Shown one piece after another: positions 28,535 through 38,107 of a stretch of DNA of 64,000 bases. Origin of the DNA: Petroclostridium xylanilyticum (GTDB lineage Bacteria; Bacillota; Clostridia; SK-Y3); the NCBI RefSeq assembly GCF_002252565.1, contig NZ_NPML01000013.1, forward strand, positions 124,001-188,000. The letters run 5' to 3'. Both the position numbers and the translations under genes were made by a program. Under the pieces are notes generated by a model. It was given only the letters and a program-made list of their open reading frames with translations, was not told the origin of the DNA and made no database searches. The number at the start of each line of letters is the position of its first letter. Position 1 is the first letter of the stretch.

Positions 28535-29464
28535 CTATATGGTCAATTTGTTCAAATCATTTATATCAGCTGCCCGTTCGTCTCCTACCAGACCAACAAG
28601 CGCATATACCTTTGAAATTGGGTCATATTTATATTCTTTGATCAGCCTGAAATTTTCAATTTCTCCTGCATTTCTCACATGAATCCTGGGACCGGTACAG
28701 TGGTACTCTTCACCATTTCCTATACGGATGTGATTATCATCCAGGTAACATATGTCTACTTCGTTGTCTATATACTCTTTTACTCTTCTTTCTATTTCAG
28801 CGATATCAATATCAGGTTTATGGGGGAATTCCAGTACAAATCCGTGCTTTACGTCGCTATGAACCTGAGGATGCTTGAACCCAAATTCTTGTTCCAGCAC
28901 CTTGCAGGTTAGATCTTCAGCAGTATGTGCCATTTTCCTGTATTTAATAGATTTAAATACAACATTTGCAATATCCTGCGGGAGAGGCCCAAATATATTA
29001 GGCCTTGTTACAATTACTTCTTCTCCTATCCCAATAAGGATCTCTGCATTTAATCCCAAAAAGGGATATATAAGGTCAAAGTGCTCAATGATAACCCTTT
29101 TATCCTGATCAATCGCATTTTTCACTGCATCCACCAGTTCATACATCTGTATAAAGGCTGACTCGAACCTTACATCCAGGTGGTAAGTGTGACTGTAAAA
29201 AAAACCTTTATCAATGTTTTTTAAGAGGGGCAATGGACGTACATTAACACCTTCATCATCGTTGGTAAGCTCAAGACCGGGAAACATCCCCTTAATAAGC
29301 AGTGACTTCCCTGCTCCTGCATCTCCGATAAAACCAATCAATTTGTCCAAAGGGCTTAAATGCCGTTGTGCAAGCTGATGTCCTAAATTTAAAAGCCTTT
29401 TTTTACCCCTGGGGGCGAAATATACGGCATACATTAAGGCTTCGTGTACCAGGGATACTGCCAT
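28535..29464 (-). CDS. P-loop protein with alanyl-tRNA-synthetase second additional-like domain
   Basis: The 309-residue protein has a P-loop, GDAGAGKS, at residues 47-54. A C-terminal part (about 205-300) resembles the tRNA synthetase second additional domain, with EYHCTGPRIHVRNAGEIENFRLIKEY, where CxGxHVxxxGEI is the SAD pattern. Such proteins are annotated only by domain and their function is unknown. It is the last gene of the methylaspartate cluster on the minus strand, 14 bases after DUF4387. That placement suggests a chaperone or regulatory NTPase for the pathway, which is inference. Confidence 0.8.
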   Translation of the reverse strand: MAVSLVHEALMYAVYFAPRGKKRLLNLGHQLAQRHLSPLDKLIGFIGDAGAGKSLLIKGMFPGLELTNDDEGVNVRPLPLLKNIDKGFFYSHTYHLDVRFESAFIQMYELVDAVKNAIDQDKRVIIEHFDLIYPFLGLNAEILIGIGEEVIVTRPNIFGPLPQDIANVVFKSIKYRKMAHTAEDLTCKVLEQEFGFKHPQVHSDVKHGFVLEFPHKPDIDIAEIERRVKEYIDNEVDICYLDDNHIRIGNGEEYHCTGPRIHVRNAGEIENFRLIKEYKYDPISKVYALVGLVGDERAADINDLNKLTI

Positions 29465-29478
29465 GTGATCACTCCATT

Positions 29479-29802
29479 CTATAGCTCAAACTCTAAATTT
29501 AACAACGGTGCATGCTGCTGCGCCCCATATACATCCGTTTCACCCAGTTCTCCTGAAGCAATAGGTCTCTCGATGGTTGCCTTGATTGCTTTTGCTGGTT
29601 TGAACTCTATCACATTAATTACCTTTTCTGCTGGAATCTGATATAATTTTGCGATAAGTTCTTTATTAATCACTTTTGCATTGCAAAATTCGTCAAAGCT
29701 TTCCCAATCCTTGAAGATAATATCAAAGGTCAATTCATAAGGTCCGGAATTTTTGCTTCTTATTACTTGTGCTACATCTATCAATTTAATCTTCAAAGCC
29801 AA
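29479..29802 (-). CDS. DUF4387 domain-containing protein
   Basis: The 107-residue protein matches DUF4387: LIDVAQVIRSKNSGPYELTFDIIF at the start, IEFKPAKAIKATIERP in the second half, and a C-terminal GAQQHAPLL. DUF4387 is almost always encoded beside an AtuA-like DUF1446 protein, as here, and may be its small subunit. It overlaps the end of the AtuA gene. The start is a TTG (29802, or the TTG two codons later, which has better spacing from GGGAGG). Confidence 0.9.
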   Translation of the reverse strand: MALKIKLIDVAQVIRSKNSGPYELTFDIIFKDWESFDEFCNAKVINKELIAKLYQIPAEKVINVIEFKPAKAIKATIERPIASGELGETDVYGAQQHAPLLNLEFEL

Positions 29803-31165
29803 TCCTCCCTCCCGCTATTTCTATATCAATAGGAAACCATTGATTGGGGTCATTAACTTCCATTAGATGGTATAAATTAAAGGTGTATACTTCACCGGCT
29901 TTAAAGTCCGACGGCGAATATGGGAAAGCCAGGTTACCTGCAGTGGACACTCTTCCTTCATAACCATAATGAAGCATGGTGGACCGGGCAAAACTGCATA
30001 TAGTATTTGCGGTAGCCTGATCTTCTGCTACAGCTTCAATAATGATGCCCAGTTCATGACCGTTTATCTCCTCCTGGGGTTCCAGTGGTCCCATTACTCC
30101 ATTTTTTCCATACACCTTAAAATCCAGGAAATATTTCATTTCTGCATCTTTAAAATTGTCTTCCACTCTTTCACGAACGCCTTTGATGATCTCATCTATT
30201 TGAGATATCATGATAGGGTCACGTGTCCCGGCAATCGATATGGTTCGATATCCTATTTTTTTTGCTCCTTCCAGCTTTATAGTATACTTTTCAGAAGGAA
30301 TAAATTTACTTCCGGATACTTTAACCACTCTATCCGTTTCCTGCTCGAACTTTGTTTCTGTTAAATCCAATACTCCTCCCGGCCCCGGAAGAATGTATGG
30401 ATTTGTCTTTTCATACAGGGTATGTGCCGCAACCGACAAAGTAGTACATTTTCTAACAGGGTTTAATGGTTCTACTTTAAAGTAATCTTTTCCAAGATAT
30501 CCTATCATGCAGTCACTGCCGCTGCCTGGTGTAGCAGCTATACTTGCACATTCCAATATTTTTCCCATATGTATGGCAAGACCTCTATCATAACCTTTCT
30601 GAACTGCCAAAGCTGCAAAAACTGCAGGGTCATAAGCTCTCCCGGCCACAATTACCTGTACTTCCTGCTCCAGCGCTTTAATAAATGGTTCCATGCCCAT
30701 CTGTCCTACAATCCTCACTGTTTGTTCCAACTCTTCTCTCGTTAATTCAGGCGCCGGATAAAGCGGAGTAATTCTTCCTTTTTCCAATTCGCTTAGAGCT
30801 AATTCCTTTTCAATTTCTGCATGGATGATTGCCATCTTAAACTGCAATCCCTTTTCCCATGCGATTTCCTTAATGATACTTACATTCCAATTTAAGTGAG
30901 GTTCTCCTCCGCTTCCTCCAGCACTGCCTATAATTACCGGAATTCCTTCCTCCATAGCTGCTGTAAGCATTATTTCCAAATCTCTTTTTACTGCATTCCT
31001 ATCGGTAAAAGACAAACCTGCTCCCAGGTAATAGGGACCTGGATCAGTAGACCCGGCATCCACTGCAATCACATGAGGATGTCTCTTCATCCCTTCTTCA
31101 AAGGATTTTATTGGAAATCCGTAACCCAGTATGGCTGTTGGTGATAACACACGTAATTCTTCCAT
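29786..31165 (-). CDS. AtuA-like acyclic terpene utilisation family protein (DUF1446)
   Basis: The 459-residue protein belongs to the DUF1446/AtuA family. The N-terminal block is LSPTAILGYGFPIKSFEEGM, followed by AVDAGSTDPGPYYLGAG, GSAGGSGGEPHLNWN and VIVAGRAYDPAVFAALA. AtuA was named from terpene catabolism, but its catalytic role is unclear. Within a glutamate mutase operon it may take part in mesaconate or citramalate conversion rather than terpene use. GGAGGAC-like ribosome site before the ATG. Translation is coupled to DUF4387. Confidence 0.92.
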   Translation of the reverse strand: MEELRVLSPTAILGYGFPIKSFEEGMKRHPHVIAVDAGSTDPGPYYLGAGLSFTDRNAVKRDLEIMLTAAMEEGIPVIIGSAGGSGGEPHLNWNVSIIKEIAWEKGLQFKMAIIHAEIEKELALSELEKGRITPLYPAPELTREELEQTVRIVGQMGMEPFIKALEQEVQVIVAGRAYDPAVFAALAVQKGYDRGLAIHMGKILECASIAATPGSGSDCMIGYLGKDYFKVEPLNPVRKCTTLSVAAHTLYEKTNPYILPGPGGVLDLTETKFEQETDRVVKVSGSKFIPSEKYTIKLEGAKKIGYRTISIAGTRDPIMISQIDEIIKGVRERVEDNFKDAEMKYFLDFKVYGKNGVMGPLEPQEEINGHELGIIIEAVAEDQATANTICSFARSTMLHYGYEGRVSTAGNLAFPYSPSDFKAGEVYTFNLYHLMEVNDPNQWFPIDIEIAGGRIGFED

Positions 31166-31182
31166 TTAAAGTCCTCCCACTT

Positions 31183-31287
31183 TTTGAATTGATAATTGTC
31201 ATTTCTCTGTCCACTCATCACTGTTCTCTGATATTTATCAATCGTCAAACATAAATTATCAATTCTCAATTGTCAATTATCAATTAT
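31183..31287. repeat. Tandem AATTGTCA-type simple repeats
   Basis: The spacer between mal and the AtuA gene is filled with variants of aattgtcaattatcaatt and tatcaattctcaattg. Similar repeats lie at 40881-40914, and related 'gttcacagtt' strings at 34069-34100 and 43949-43968. Confidence 0.65.
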
Positions 31288-32530
31288 TTCTTGCCCGTCT
31301 TAGGGCTAATATTCTCTGCATTTCATTATATACAATCATAAAGCCTTCATCCACACCCATCCCCGGTTTTGCAAGCATCTGGTCCGGTTGGGTTGCCATG
31401 GCAATGTGTACGCATATCTGGGCTGAACGATCGGTTTCATTGCAGGTTCCACCTTGATATGCTCCAATCCCCCTCTCTTTGCAATATAGCACGGCTTCAA
31501 TGATATTGTTGATTCCTCCAAGGTCTGGAGTTTTAATTTGAATCATGTGCCCCGCCCTGTTATCGGCAAAATATTTGATATCCTCCAGGGTATTGCACCA
31601 TTCGTCTGCAACAATCTGTATGTTGATATTATTTTCATTCACCCTGTGTGTTAGTTCCTTCAGAGCAAACATCTGTCCTTCCCTTTCTTCCATATCTATA
31701 GGACCCTCTATTCTCAATTGCAAGGGGTGGGCAGCTTTTTCAAGCTGCCTGAAATATTCTATCATCCTGTGATAATCATTGCCAAAAGCCAATCCGATCG
31801 TACCATAAACGTCAATATGTAATACAGGCTGATAGCCTTCATCGGGTTTAAGAGCTTCCACCCTTTCTCTTAACCATTCTACGTATTGTAAAAGCAATTC
31901 ACCTTTTTCACCTAACTTCGTCTTTACGTTATTAATGAGACCGTGAGGCAATACGTCTGCCCTTTTTATAATCATTTTATCTACATTGGTATGCCGCTCA
32001 TCCCCTGACTGGGTAAAAATAGGGATCTCACGGTCAGAGACTGTCGTACCGTATTCTTCAGCAATAACTTCAGCCATAAGTATTTTTTTACTTTTGGCTA
32101 CTGCATCCAATATTGCCTGTGTAATACCGTAGCGCAGTGCTGTATGAATTCTTTTACCCGTATCAGGATTAATGAAGGCATCAATTTCCTCTGCCAGTGC
32201 TTTAAAGCTTTGAAGTTCTCTACCTTTTAATACAGGCACAATATGCTTTTGTATTACAGGAATAAAGTCCTGTGCAAGAAATAACGGATCCCGTCCTCCT
32301 GCACCCGAATACTGCACAGCTGCACAATCACCGTGGGCAACCTGTCCATCTTCCAAAATAATCATTACTGAGATAGATTCTCCCGCCTGCCTTACTGCAG
32401 AAAATCCTTCGGTAACAGGCTCTCCTTTATAAGTAGCACCATCCGGCACTGCATTTTTCTTAATAGCCCTCTGGTCATCAAAGAAAAATCCCGTTCTGCC
32501 TTTCGAACAAACTACATCAATAATCTTCAC
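31280..32530 (-). CDS. mal: Methylaspartate ammonia-lyase
   Basis: This enolase-superfamily enzyme converts threo-3-methylaspartate to mesaconate and ammonia, the second step of glutamate fermentation. The 416-residue protein is close to the 413 residues of the clostridial enzyme. It keeps VVCSKGRTGFFFDDQRAIK, IDVYGTIG, VADEWCNTLEDIKYFAD, and IKTPDLGGINN, whose lysine is the catalytic base. The start is GTG at 32530 with GGGAGG 7 bases upstream. It directly follows mutE. Confidence 0.97.
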   Translation of the reverse strand: MKIIDVVCSKGRTGFFFDDQRAIKKNAVPDGATYKGEPVTEGFSAVRQAGESISVMIILEDGQVAHGDCAAVQYSGAGGRDPLFLAQDFIPVIQKHIVPVLKGRELQSFKALAEEIDAFINPDTGKRIHTALRYGITQAILDAVAKSKKILMAEVIAEEYGTTVSDREIPIFTQSGDERHTNVDKMIIKRADVLPHGLINNVKTKLGEKGELLLQYVEWLRERVEALKPDEGYQPVLHIDVYGTIGLAFGNDYHRMIEYFRQLEKAAHPLQLRIEGPIDMEEREGQMFALKELTHRVNENNINIQIVADEWCNTLEDIKYFADNRAGHMIQIKTPDLGGINNIIEAVLYCKERGIGAYQGGTCNETDRSAQICVHIAMATQPDQMLAKPGMGVDEGFMIVYNEMQRILALRRARNN

Positions 32531-32592
32531 TTTATGCCTCCCCTAACTATTCATAGCATTGTTGGTTCTTATATTCCTTCGGTTTTTTATTA

Positions 32593-34044
32593 CTATCTCG
32601 GCCTTCCTACCAGTCTCCCCTTCCCTATCGCATATATATCGTCAATTACCATCTGGAAGCTTACATTCCTTTTTTCATAACGGGCTCTTTCTTCAATTTT
32701 TTCTCTATGAAAATCAATGATTTCTTTACTGAAGGGTAAATTTCCACAATCCAGCAATCGAACTGCACCATAATTATCCCGTGCCGGAAGTATCTCTCCT
32801 GCATTATATTTACTGGGGGCAAATGGTACATCTATCACCCCTGCTTCAAAAGACCTTATAGCACCTACTGCTGCGTCCCCTTCACCTAATTCAAAAATCT
32901 TATCTACAATGCTGCGGGTTTCTGCAATAATGATATTCATTTCGTTTTCCAGTTCGTGAGTTAGGGGCATCCTTTGATCGGCAAGCATGGTAACCAGTTG
33001 TTTAGTAGCCTTTAATCCTTCAGCATTCGCTTCTTTCGTAGGTACTCCCATTGCTTCGTGAGGCGTCTTTACGATTACTTTTGTTGCTCCTGCCAATGCT
33101 GCAACTGCTGCTCCCCAGGAAATAACTCCAAAAGCTTTGGCTTCATCCTGCGGAAATCCCCCCATCCACTGATGCAGTACTGTAGTAACTACTATATCAG
33201 TATAACCATATTTTTTAAGATATTCCTCAGTCAACAGTTCCAGAGTACGTATTGCTGCGACATCTTGAAGTAGATTCCCGCATTGGCCGTAGCCAACCGT
33301 AATATTTTTTACACCTTGCTCGGCAGCCAGCAGGCTTTCTATTATAGCTACAGAGTGAGAGATACAGGGAGGTACCAATGTGCCGGTCAGCGGTCCAAAG
33401 GGTTCGCGGTTAATGCAAACACCTGCCTCTTCATATATCCCTATAAGTCTGTCAACATACTGCCAGTCATAGATAGTCTTTTCCAGAGAAACATTCTTCG
33501 CATAGGGTATATTATAGGATATCCCTCCCCCTTCAAATGCAGTAAACCCCCCTGCTATTGTAATTTCTGCCAGCAATCGTGCATCAGGAGTTCCATGGCG
33601 GACCTGCACAGGGGTATTTACCGCTTCATTTACTTTCCTGCACAATTCTACTCCATGATTTACTGCAGGAAAACCATTAAGTAAAGACCTTCCCGCATTT
33701 TTACTTTCTATAATGCCATTTTCAGCTTCCTGGTACCTGTTTTGTCTGGTATAGCTGTCAATAGTAGTAGGAAGCAAGTCTGCTTCCCCCTGTTGCTCCA
33801 GGTAATGTAGCAATTGTATATGCTCATTCACCAAGGCAACCCCTGCCCTGGGCTGGATAAGCGTATCACCTTTTTGCTTTGCTTTTTTCAATTGATTTGA
33901 AAATACTTTTTTAGCCGGTATACTTTTATGATAATTTACCGCATCATCAAAATTTACATCCTTACCGGTAGGCCACTGCTGCAGTACTTCCCGCTGTATC
34001 TGTTTAAAGATATTTTCGTCTAGTTTTTTATTTTTAAGCTCCAT
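32593..34044 (-). CDS. mutE: Glutamate mutase epsilon subunit (methylaspartate mutase E)
   Basis: MutE is the TIM-barrel subunit of the B12-dependent mutase that rearranges glutamate to threo-3-methylaspartate. From the ATG at 34044 (AGGAG 8 bases upstream) the protein is 483 residues, the length of the Clostridium tetanomorphum enzyme. Conserved stretches include [27 protein letters not shown] in its N-terminal part, [14 protein letters not shown], and [17 protein letters not shown]. It lies between mutL and mal. Confidence 0.97.
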   Translation of the reverse strand: MELKNKKLDENIFKQIQREVLQQWPTGKDVNFDDAVNYHKSIPAKKVFSNQLKKAKQKGDTLIQPRAGVALVNEHIQLLHYLEQQGEADLLPTTIDSYTRQNRYQEAENGIIESKNAGRSLLNGFPAVNHGVELCRKVNEAVNTPVQVRHGTPDARLLAEITIAGGFTAFEGGGISYNIPYAKNVSLEKTIYDWQYVDRLIGIYEEAGVCINREPFGPLTGTLVPPCISHSVAIIESLLAAEQGVKNITVGYGQCGNLLQDVAAIRTLELLTEEYLKKYGYTDIVVTTVLHQWMGGFPQDEAKAFGVISWGAAVAALAGATKVIVKTPHEAMGVPTKEANAEGLKATKQLVTMLADQRMPLTHELENEMNIIIAETRSIVDKIFELGEGDAAVGAIRSFEAGVIDVPFAPSKYNAGEILPARDNYGAVRLLDCGNLPFSKEIIDFHREKIEERARYEKRNVSFQMVIDDIYAIGKGRLVGRPR

Positions 34045-34192
34045 AATATCAACTCCTATCATAATAGTTCACAGTTAACAGTTCACTGTTCACAGATTTT
34101 AATACCGATTTTATTTTCTGTGACCTGTGAACCATGAACTATAAACTAACTTAGATATAAAATGTATCGCCCAGCTTAAGTCTTAATCCCAA

Positions 34193-35578
34193 TTATAAAA
34201 CTTGTAACTCCTTTTTCATTATTCTAATTGCCACCTCGGGGTAATTCTCACTTAACAGCCCCATTGCAGCTAAAATATATCTTTTGTCTATTAGAAATTC
34301 TGCGCTTTGCGGTTTTAAAATCGATGGATGAGTACTTTCAAACATTGCTTCTTTCAATATTCCTGTTGGATTTTTACTATTAATGACAGGACCGCCTGTC
34401 CCGATTATTTTCTTTATCCCCGTCAAATCCTTGCCTGTTTGTAAATAGGTAACACCGAAAGGTGTGTAGCTGGTCTCAATTTTACCTGCATGTCTTTCTA
34501 CGGCAAATTTAACCGCCACTGAGGTCAGTCCGTAATCAACAAGGCTTAATTTTTCATCTTGTTCAGGCAGTATTTCCGGTTGTTCAGATATTTTATTAAC
34601 ATACCTCATAATTTCTTCTGCAGGTAATCCGGATCTCTTCCCCACCAGCTCAATTCCTGCAGCTTCAATTAGTGCAGATGCGCTGTACCGTACTCCAAGA
34701 TCACCTTCCACAGTTCTTTTCGCAAAAGGTTCAGGTAATCCCTTCACAATCACCCCCGCGCGTGCCGGTTCTCCACCGGCAATAGAATGCACATCGGTTG
34801 TGGCGCCTCCTACGTCTATCACCATTAATTCACCTATTCCTTTTTCATTGCCGCAACCAGCAGCCAGGCGGTGAGCAGCATTTAGAACTGCCGAGGGAGT
34901 AGGCATTAAGATGCCGTCAATCAAGCTCTGCACTTTTGTAAGACCTTTGGCCTGTATGATTCTCCGGAGGAATATTTCCCTGATAGCTGCCCTGGCAGGC
35001 TCAATATTTAACACGTTGAATTCAGGCATAACGTTCTCACATATTCTAACCTCTTTATCCGATTGCTTTAACAGATCTCCTACCTGTTCTGCTACAGATT
35101 TATTTCCTGCCACTACTACCGGAAAATTACCCTCAATCTGCGAAAGCATTTTAGCATTATGCAAAATAACATTTTTGTTACCCCCATCAGTTCCTCCTGT
35201 CAAAAGGAGAATATCCGGCTTTAGCTTATGTATTTCTTCAGCCTCCTTAGTACTTAGTTCATAAGAGTAGACCTTCATCACCCTGGCGCCCGCACTCAAT
35301 GCTGCCCTCTTAGCTGCCTCAGCAGTCAGGTCGGGAACCAACCCCACTGCAACCATTTTTAACCCTCCGGCAGCGCTACTGCAAGCAAATTTAGCAGTAT
35401 AGTCTGTTCCTCCAATTTGAGAATGTAAAACCTCAACTGCATTTTTGAGGCCTTCATTGATATCTGTGGTAACAGTTGTGAAAGCCTTTGCTGTACCCAG
35501 GATAGATTCACTATTCAAATCTACTGCAGTAACTTTTGTATAAGTACTTCCAAAATCTATTAGCAGAACTGCCTGCAT
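34193..35578 (-). CDS. mutL: Glutamate mutase accessory protein MutL (GlmL)
   Basis: MutL is an ASKHA-fold ATPase thought to assemble or reactivate glutamate mutase. The 461-residue protein opens with LIDFGSTYTKVTAVDL, the phosphate-binding loop of the family. It also has LTGGTDGGNKNVILHNAKML, VIDVGGATTDVHS and GTGGPVINSKNP. Its ATG overlaps the mutS stop codon (TAAATG). MutL always sits between mutS and mutE, as here. Mechanism is inferred from family. Confidence 0.96.
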   Translation of the reverse strand: MQAVLLIDFGSTYTKVTAVDLNSESILGTAKAFTTVTTDINEGLKNAVEVLHSQIGGTDYTAKFACSSAAGGLKMVAVGLVPDLTAEAAKRAALSAGARVMKVYSYELSTKEAEEIHKLKPDILLLTGGTDGGNKNVILHNAKMLSQIEGNFPVVVAGNKSVAEQVGDLLKQSDKEVRICENVMPEFNVLNIEPARAAIREIFLRRIIQAKGLTKVQSLIDGILMPTPSAVLNAAHRLAAGCGNEKGIGELMVIDVGGATTDVHSIAGGEPARAGVIVKGLPEPFAKRTVEGDLGVRYSASALIEAAGIELVGKRSGLPAEEIMRYVNKISEQPEILPEQDEKLSLVDYGLTSVAVKFAVERHAGKIETSYTPFGVTYLQTGKDLTGIKKIIGTGGPVINSKNPTGILKEAMFESTHPSILKPQSAEFLIDKRYILAAMGLLSENYPEVAIRIMKKELQVL

Positions 35579-35995
35579 TTATCCGTCAACTCCCAGGTCC
35601 TTTTTTAAGTCAGCTATGGTCACTTCCGGAGGAGTGCCCGGGGGATATACCCGTTGAAAACCCATTTCTTTAAATTTTTTCTCTACTTCTTCAAAAGGAG
35701 TTTTACCTACTACAAGGTTACCCCCTACATAGAGCGGTATATTTTCCAAACCGGCTTCATCACATTTTTCTCTCAAACCACGGCAGTCCATCTCTCCATG
35801 CCCATATAAAGAAGAAACTAAAATAGCATCAGCAGCAGTTTCTATCGCTGCTTTAATGTACTCCTCCTGAGATACCATCACACCCAGGTTGACTACTTTA
35901 AAGCCTGCCTGTTTGAAAGCATACTCCAATATTTTATTCCCTATCGCATGAACATCGGCACCGATTACACCCATCACCAGTGTTTTTTGGCTCAT
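35579..35995 (-). CDS. mutS: Glutamate mutase sigma subunit (B12-binding)
   Basis: MutS binds adenosylcobalamin. The 138-residue protein has the DxHxxG motif in [14 protein letters not shown], whose histidine replaces the lower axial base. SSLYGHGE and YVGGNLVVG complete the cobalamin fold. The ATG at 35995 is favoured because known MutS proteins begin at the equivalent residue. An adjacent ATG (35998) and a GTG (36007) are also in frame behind GGTGG. It is the first gene of the operon. Confidence 0.96.
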   Translation of the reverse strand: MSQKTLVMGVIGADVHAIGNKILEYAFKQAGFKVVNLGVMVSQEEYIKAAIETAADAILVSSLYGHGEMDCRGLREKCDEAGLENIPLYVGGNLVVGKTPFEEVEKKFKEMGFQRVYPPGTPPEVTIADLKKDLGVDG

Positions 35996-36047
35996 CATTA
36001 ACACCACCTTATGTCTACACTCAATACAATGCCTAGTACCTACTTTT

Positions 36048-36076
36048 ATTATGATATCCTTTTATTGTTATTTCAA
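36048..36076 (-). promoter_or_regulatory. Probable promoter of the methylaspartate operon
   Basis: TTGAAA and CATAAT spaced by 17 bases on the minus strand lie about 50 bases before the mutS start. The remaining gap up to the divergent germination operon is AT-rich, with no other feature seen. Confidence 0.6.
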
Positions 36077-36239
36077 TAGATTGAAAAAATATACTTAAAT
36101 TCTGCTATGCAGTTATACCTGTATACATGATATTAAAAAATTATTGCTTCTTTTATAATTTATTTTTGATATGGCTATAATACAAATGCGGCTTTCTCGG
36201 AAAAGGATGATAGTATAATAGAAAGTAGGAGTTTTTGAC

Positions 36240-37118
36240 ATGAGATTTATAAAAAATCTTTTTCGCATAAATGAAATAAGTAATACAACTAAACAAAATA
36301 TACAAAAAGCGAATAAAAATCATAAAGGACTTCTAAAAGAGTGTCTTCAGGAAAATATTAAGATAGTAAAGGAAACTTTGGGAGAAAGCTCTGACATTGT
36401 CATCCGGGAATTTCACGCCGGTGAAGGTGGTAAATTCCATCTAGGGGTAATGTATACCGATGGTTTGGCCGATAAAAAACTTGTTCAAGACTTTATTTTA
36501 GAAGCCTTGATGCTGGATTTAAGAAAAATTGATATTGATTCCAGTGTACTTTTAAAGAAAAATTCCTTTGAAATATTAAAGGATTTGGTTCTTCCCGTAG
36601 GTGAAATGAAGGAGATCTCAGATTTTGACAATTTCTTTACCCATTTATTGTCCGGTAATACAGTGATCTTAATGGATGGGTATGGGAAAGGGCTTGTAGT
36701 CAATTCCAGGGGATGGGAAGAACGTGGTGTTCAGGAACCAAGCTCCCAGACGGTTGTAAGGGGACCGAAGGACGGATTTACAGAGACATTACGGATCAAT
36801 ACGGCTCTTATCCGTCGAAGGATAAAGGACCCAAACCTCTGGATAGAGACAAAACCCATTGGCAGAAGGACAAAAACCGATGTAGCAGTGGTGTATATCA
36901 AGGAAGTTGCCAATGATAAGATTGTTGAAGAGGTTCACAAGCGCCTTGATAATATTGATATTGATGGAATATTGGAAAGTGGCTACATCGAGGAACTCAT
37001 TCAAGATGAAACCTTCACCCCTTTTCCTACTATGATTAACACAGAAAGACCCGATATTGTGGCAGCAGGGTTAAGTGTTAAATATCCTAACTCCCCTGGA
37101 AGAAATTCCGGCGAATAA
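36240..37118 (+). pseudogene. Truncated germinant receptor A subunit (GerKA-like, N-terminal part)
   Basis: The first 278 residues are the cytoplasmic N-terminal domain of GerA-family germination proteins: DFDNFFTHLLSGNTVILMDG, then GPKDGFTETLRINTALIRRRI, and TFTPFPTMINTERPDIVAAGL. In intact proteins this is followed by a membrane domain of about 200 residues, here missing. The frame instead runs out after 14 residues read from the wrong frame of the following gene. The start has AGGAG 8 bases upstream. It is most easily explained by a deletion joining gerKA to gerKC. Confidence 0.88.
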
Positions 37119-37848
37119 CATACACTCTGCCCTGGAAGTATCTGAGAAAGCCTGGGCGCCCACCCATGCTGTCGCCTTAGATGAATTGATAAGTGATATC
37201 ATTACTGAAGGGAGAAATCCGGTCCTGACAGGGGTTATCTTAAAAGGTGACCCTGAGATAGGGATGGATATCGGAAATATTGAAAAGGTGGATGTGCCTG
37301 CTGTTATACAAATCGGACATCTTGCAGCTTTTAAGAAGGATAAATTGGTAGGGTGGCTGAATGAAACCGAAAGCAGAGGATATAATTCTATCATGGGAAA
37401 TGTAAAGAGCAGCGTGGTAACCATCCCCTGTGAAGGAGGCGGGAATGTAGCCATAGAAATACTAAGAACAAAAGTAAAGGTAACGGGCAAGGTGGAAGGC
37501 AGAAAGCCATGGATCGATATCGATTACAAGATTGAAGGTAATGTAGGAGATGTAGAATGTAATATCGATTTAACCAAGACCGAAACCATTGCCAAAATAG
37601 AACAAACTTTGGAAAAGGAAATTAAAGGATTCATGACAGCGGCTGTAAAAAAGGCCCAGAAGGATTTAAAGAGCGATATTTTCGGATTCGGGGAAGAGAT
37701 TCACAAGGCGGACCCTGAAGCATGGAAAGAATTAAAGCATAACTGGAGTGAAGAATTTGTGGACCTGCCGGTCCATATAAAGGTTATCGCAAAAATCAAA
37801 GGCCTGGGTACTATTACGGAAGCCTTCCAGGGAAAAACAAAGGAGTAG
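37075..37848 (+). pseudogene. Truncated germinant receptor C subunit (GerKC-like, C-terminal part)
   Basis: The 257-residue reading corresponds to the C-terminal two thirds of the Ger(x)C lipoprotein family: NPVLTGVILKGDPEIGMDIGN, GWLNETESRGYNSIMGNVKSS, VEIKVTGKVEGRKPWIDID-like strands and LPVHIKVIAKIKGLGTITEAF at the end. The signal peptide, lipobox cysteine and first domain are missing. An in-frame stop (37072-37074) and a chance GTG mark the deletion joint inside the gerKA frame. It is unlikely to make a functional, membrane-attached protein. Confidence 0.88.
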
Positions 37849-38088
37849 ATGGATTTGAAGGCTGTTTTAGGGATTCTTATCGTAACTGCAGGGATTATCC
37901 TTCTGGAAGCCCCTTATCTGTTGGAAAGGAAGCTAAAAAAAGAATTATGTGTATTTTCTATCTTGCTTATCTTTGGGGCAACTATAAGCATTCTAATGGC
38001 TTTGGGAATACAACTGCCTAATCCGCAGGATATGATCACGGTGGTTTACAAACCCTTGGGAGATTGGATCTTTGGCATTCTACAATAA
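37849..38088 (+). CDS. Small two-helix membrane protein of a germination operon
   Basis: The 79-residue protein has two membrane helices (about 5-25 and 36-56) and ends in a short hydrophilic tail. Small 2-helix 'D subunits' of similar size are encoded in many GerA-type receptor operons, and its location between gerKC and gerKB fits. The ATG is 1 base after the preceding stop, with AAGGAG overlapping it. The family match is by size, topology and context, not by motif. Confidence 0.7.
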   Translation: MDLKAVLGILIVTAGIILLEAPYLLERKLKKELCVFSILLIFGATISILMALGIQLPNPQDMITVVYKPLGDWIFGILQ

Positions 38089-38107
38089 AAAAAGGTGGTG
38101 CAGAAAA

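Noticed and set aside
36008-36239. Cobalamin riboswitch before glutamate mutase
   Set aside because: The space to the predicted promoter is too short and no B12-box sequence is visible.
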